Shown here in pieces: positions 7,045 through 8,587 of a stretch of DNA of 8,587 nucleotides. Made by a program: the position numbers and the translations under genes. Below the pieces are notes generated by a model that saw only the letters and a list, made by a program, of their open reading frames with translations, was not told where the DNA came from and ran no database searches. The stretch comes from Rhodospirillaceae bacterium (lineage in GTDB: Bacteria > Pseudomonadota > Alphaproteobacteria > Thalassobaculales > Thalassobaculaceae): positions 1 to 8,587 of the forward strand of contig PCAV01000134.1 in NCBI GenBank assembly GCA_002730675.1, in the 5' to 3' direction. Position 1 is the stretch's first letter. Each line of letters starts with the position of its first letter.

Positions 7045-7737
7045 TCACATTTTGTCGGTTGGAAATTGTTTTGCATAATCGGCTCTGACTGCATCCATGG
7101 TCTCCCGAAGTGCTTGAACATTTGCTTCAGCATCTCGTCGTGCCGCTTCATGATTGGCCCGTTCTTTATCTAGTTTTTCTTCGTATTCGTTTCTCATTTT
7201 TTCCATGGTGTCTCTGAGTGCTTGCGTTCGTCGCTCTGCTTCGCGCCGTCCGTTTTCGGATAGTGCCCGTTCTTTATCTAGTTTTTCTTCGTATTCGTTT
7301 CTCATTTTTTCCATGGTGTCTCTCAATGCCTGCGTTCCCGCTTCGGAATTTCGCTGTACTCCCCCATGCGCGGCACGTTCGCCATCTAACTTTTCTTCAT
7401 AGTTATTACGCATTTGTTCCATGGTGTCCCTGAGTGCTTGAATGTTTTGTTCTGCCTCTCTTCGTGCAGCTTCATGTAATGCTCTCTCATTATCTAATTT
7501 TTCTTCATATTGATTCCGCTGCTGTTCTAATTTGTTGCGGAGGGCCTGGATATTACTTTCAGCCTCCCTGCGGTTTCCTTCCTGGTCTGCGCGCAAGTTT
7601 TCAATCTGAGCAAGAGTATCTGCAGCTGAATTCTCTAGTTTTTCGCGAAGCGCCCTTATTGTATCTTCTAACAATCGCTTCTCCGCCTCTGCTGTGGCTT
7701 TCAAGTTATCGTTATCATTTTCTATTTTACTAATAAT
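7045..7737 (-). CDS. Coiled-coil protein made of 36-residue repeats; probable ATT start
   Basis: I do not recognise a named family. The product is almost wholly charged alpha helix (Glu, Arg, Lys, Ala, Leu, Gln) with no signal peptide, Cys or membrane segment, so a cytoplasmic rod or scaffold is likely. Five full 36-residue units, of the form QALRDTMEKMRNEYEEKLDK plus a more variable 16-residue half, are followed by a partial sixth and the tail KQFPTDKM. No in-frame ATG begins the frame: an in-frame TAG lies about 30 nt upstream of the ribosome binding site. The candidate starts are ATT at 7737 or 7734 and TTG at 7704 (219 residues, no Shine-Dalgarno). AAGGA at 7743-7747 sits 5 or 8 nt before the ATTs, so I extend to 7737 (230 residues). 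The gene precedes the cyclase by 45 nt and may encode its scaffold or partner; this is inference. A one-base sequencing error hiding an ATG is possible. Confidence 0.75.
   Translation of the reverse strand: MISKIENDNDNLKATAEAEKRLLEDTIRALREKLENSAADTLAQIENLRADQEGNRREAESNIQALRNKLEQQRNQYEEKLDNERALHEAARREAEQNIQALRDTMEQMRNNYEEKLDGERAAHGGVQRNSEAGTQALRDTMEKMRNEYEEKLDKERALSENGRREAERRTQALRDTMEKMRNEYEEKLDKERANHEAARRDAEANVQALRETMDAVRADYAKQFPTDKM
7117..7656 (-). repeat. Five tandem 108-bp (36-codon) repeats in the coiled-coil gene
   Basis: Unit boundaries on the minus strand are 7656-7549, 7548-7441, 7440-7333, 7332-7225 and 7224-7117, with a partial unit at 7116-7048. Every unit opens with the (Q/R)ALR motif and, apart from the first, contains YEEKLD. 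The first unit is the most diverged. The last two full units are nearly identical over their first halves, which suggests the array grew by recent duplication at its 3' end. Confidence 0.9.
7157..7323 (-). repeat. Perfect 59-bp direct repeat (7157-7215 and 7265-7323)
   Basis: The two copies are identical base for base over 59 bp and offset by exactly 108 bp, so they stay in frame. They encode the RDTMEKMRNEYEEKLDKERA part of two adjacent repeat units. Synonymous sites have not drifted, so the duplication or gene conversion is recent. Slippage or unequal crossing-over here would change the rod length in 36-residue steps. Confidence 0.93.
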
Positions 7738-7742
7738 GGAAA

Positions 7743-7747
7743 TCCTT
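7743..7747 (-). promoter_or_regulatory. Ribosome binding site pointing to an ATT start
   Basis: Read on the minus strand, AAGGA at 7747-7743 is 5 nt before ATT (7737-7735) and 8 nt before a second in-frame ATT (7734-7732). No ATG lies at a usable distance in the correct frame. The TTG at 7704 is too far from this site and has none of its own. Confidence 0.55.
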
Positions 7748-7763
7748 TTTTGGCAGGGCTTGT

Positions 7764-7791
7764 ACTATATGGTCAGTAGAAGAACTGTAAA
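7764..7791 (-). promoter_or_regulatory. Candidate promoter of the coiled-coil/adenylate cyclase operon
   Basis: Read on the minus strand, TTTACA (7791-7786, 5 of 6 consensus) and TATAGT (7769-7764, 5 of 6) are separated by 16 nt. Transcription would start near 7757, about 20 nt before the candidate ATT start and just upstream of the AAGGA ribosome binding site. This is the best promoter match in the window and separates the operon from the upstream DUF2459 gene. Confidence 0.6.
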
Positions 7792-7828
7792 CGCATAGAT
7801 ACCCTTAGGAAACTAGAAAAGCATTTTT

Positions 7829-8467
7829 TTAATCTGTAGTGTTAAGTAATTCTCGGACTTTTTCCATGAGATTATCCGCCGTAATGATTCCCTGAGAACT
7901 TATATCTAATTTTGCGGATTGCAGTGATTTGGCTATCCAAGTGTTGCAGGTATTCAACAAATGAAATTCGCCATTACTTAAGTAAAAACGACTTACTTTC
8001 TCACCGTGCAATCCTATGCCAACGTTTTTTGCCTCTCCATTTGCAGTTCTCACAAAACTTTTATGAATAAAACGAAGGAGTTCACTGTAACCTTCTCCAG
8101 TTATCTTGAGCTTTAGGATCTCAGAATTTGTAAAAACCTCATTTATTGGGCTTTGAAAAGCATAGATATGTATTACCGAGCTCTCTGATGTAAAGGCTGC
8201 TTCAAAAGCCATGCGTATAGTTGGGTTTTTGGATTTATAAAAACGGGCATCGCCCCATCCAATTTCTAGGAAAGTCGAATTAGGAAAATGCTTTGTTTCA
8301 GGTAAGTTCCGCTTCAGGATTTCATCTATCGGGATGACGATCCCTACATGCCATCCGGTATTGACTAGATGAATGATCTTACTTTCAGCTATCGTATTAG
8401 AGACAACCAGTATTAAAAAAAAAAGCGAGATAATGGTTAGTCTTGATAAATTTCGAATACTAATCAT
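7829..8467 (-). CDS. DUF2459 family protein, exported
   Basis: This 212-residue protein matches my recall of DUF2459 (also annotated as a conserved urease-region hypothetical), whose function is not established. The ATG at 8467 is preferred over an upstream TTG at 8521 because it places a clean signal peptide at the N-terminus: Arg5/Arg9, then a hydrophobic stretch at about 10-24, with likely cleavage after Ala27 (TIA|ES). Family motifs follow: TGWHVGIVIP (37-46), LEIGWGDARFY (67-77), the SSVIHIYAF strand (96-104) and FHLLNTCNTW (168-177). The conserved His40, His169 and Cys174 could form a Cys-His hydrolase site, but this is inference. The mature protein should be periplasmic or surface-exposed. 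The ribosome binding site is weak (only a GGA close to the ATG). It lies upstream of the coiled-coil/cyclase operon in the same direction, but a promoter in the gap suggests separate transcription. No urease genes are present in the window. Confidence 0.82.
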   Translation of the reverse strand: MISIRNLSRLTIISLFFLILVVSNTIAESKIIHLVNTGWHVGIVIPIDEILKRNLPETKHFPNSTFLEIGWGDARFYKSKNPTIRMAFEAAFTSESSVIHIYAFQSPINEVFTNSEILKLKITGEGYSELLRFIHKSFVRTANGEAKNVGIGLHGEKVSRFYLSNGEFHLLNTCNTWIAKSLQSAKLDISSQGIITADNLMEKVRELLNTTD

Positions 8468-8587
8468 ATTCCAAAAGCAATCATTACAATAATTAAGCGA
8501 ACTTAACCAAGTATTAAGCAATAAAGTTAACTTGACTATTAATCTTTACTAATTTCTTCACTTATTTAACTTTAACAGGCTAGAGAT

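Noticed and set aside
7154..7433. Ser/Phe-rich plus-strand ORFs opposite the coiled-coil repeats
   Set aside because: They are antisense images of the 108-bp repeats, long only because the repeat lacks stops in those frames.
7117..7656. CRISPR-like or mobile-element repeat array
   Set aside because: The 108-bp repeats are contiguous, in frame and encode a regular coiled coil, with no spacers or terminal inverted repeats.
8468..8521. Upstream TTG start for the DUF2459 protein
   Set aside because: It would put 18 extra residues before an otherwise clean signal peptide and has no Shine-Dalgarno sequence.

Overview
The window looks like chromosomal DNA from a fairly AT-rich Gram-negative bacterium. 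A proteobacterium, possibly a marine alphaproteobacterium, is my best guess. That guess rests on overall protein resemblance and on the gene set (amidase, adenosine-deaminase-family protein, DUF1538 transporter, GAF/PAS cyclase, DUF2459 protein). There is no rRNA or other marker gene to confirm it. I see no tRNA, insertion sequence, phage gene or CRISPR array.

Layout. Positions 1-429 (+) hold the C-terminal end of an amidase-signature enzyme cut by the window edge. It converges on a complete adenosine/adenine-deaminase-family gene (470-1552, -). An AT-rich intergenic stretch follows (1553-1894), then a small two-helix membrane protein (1895-2131, +) that is only moderately supported. Positions 2261-4680 (+) form a compact three-gene operon: a two-repeat DUF1538 integral membrane protein followed by two different small PII-like proteins. 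A good promoter (2200-2228) and strong ribosome binding sites precede the genes. A minus-strand operon converges on it: a coiled-coil protein built from 36-residue repeats (7045 to about 7737) and then a soluble GAF-GAF-PAS class III adenylate cyclase (4717-6999), with a promoter at 7764-7791. The last gene (7829-8467, -) is a secreted or periplasmic DUF2459 protein.

How the genes may work together. The most interesting unit is the DUF1538 + PII + PII operon. It has the layout of known transporter/PII pairs such as AmtB-GlnK and SbtA-SbtB, but the membrane protein is of unknown function. The first PII-like protein has a shortened T-loop without the classic uridylylated Tyr, and the second is smaller and has lost the GKG-type B-loop. 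I infer a metabolite-gated transport system whose substrate and ligand are unknown.

The second unit of note is the coiled-coil/cyclase pair. The cyclase keeps all the catalytic residues and an Anabaena CyaB1-like Lys/Thr specificity pair. The coiled-coil gene has no usable ATG: its promoter and ribosome binding site point to a rare ATT start. Its 36-residue repeat equals ten alpha-helical turns and includes a perfect 59-bp DNA duplication.
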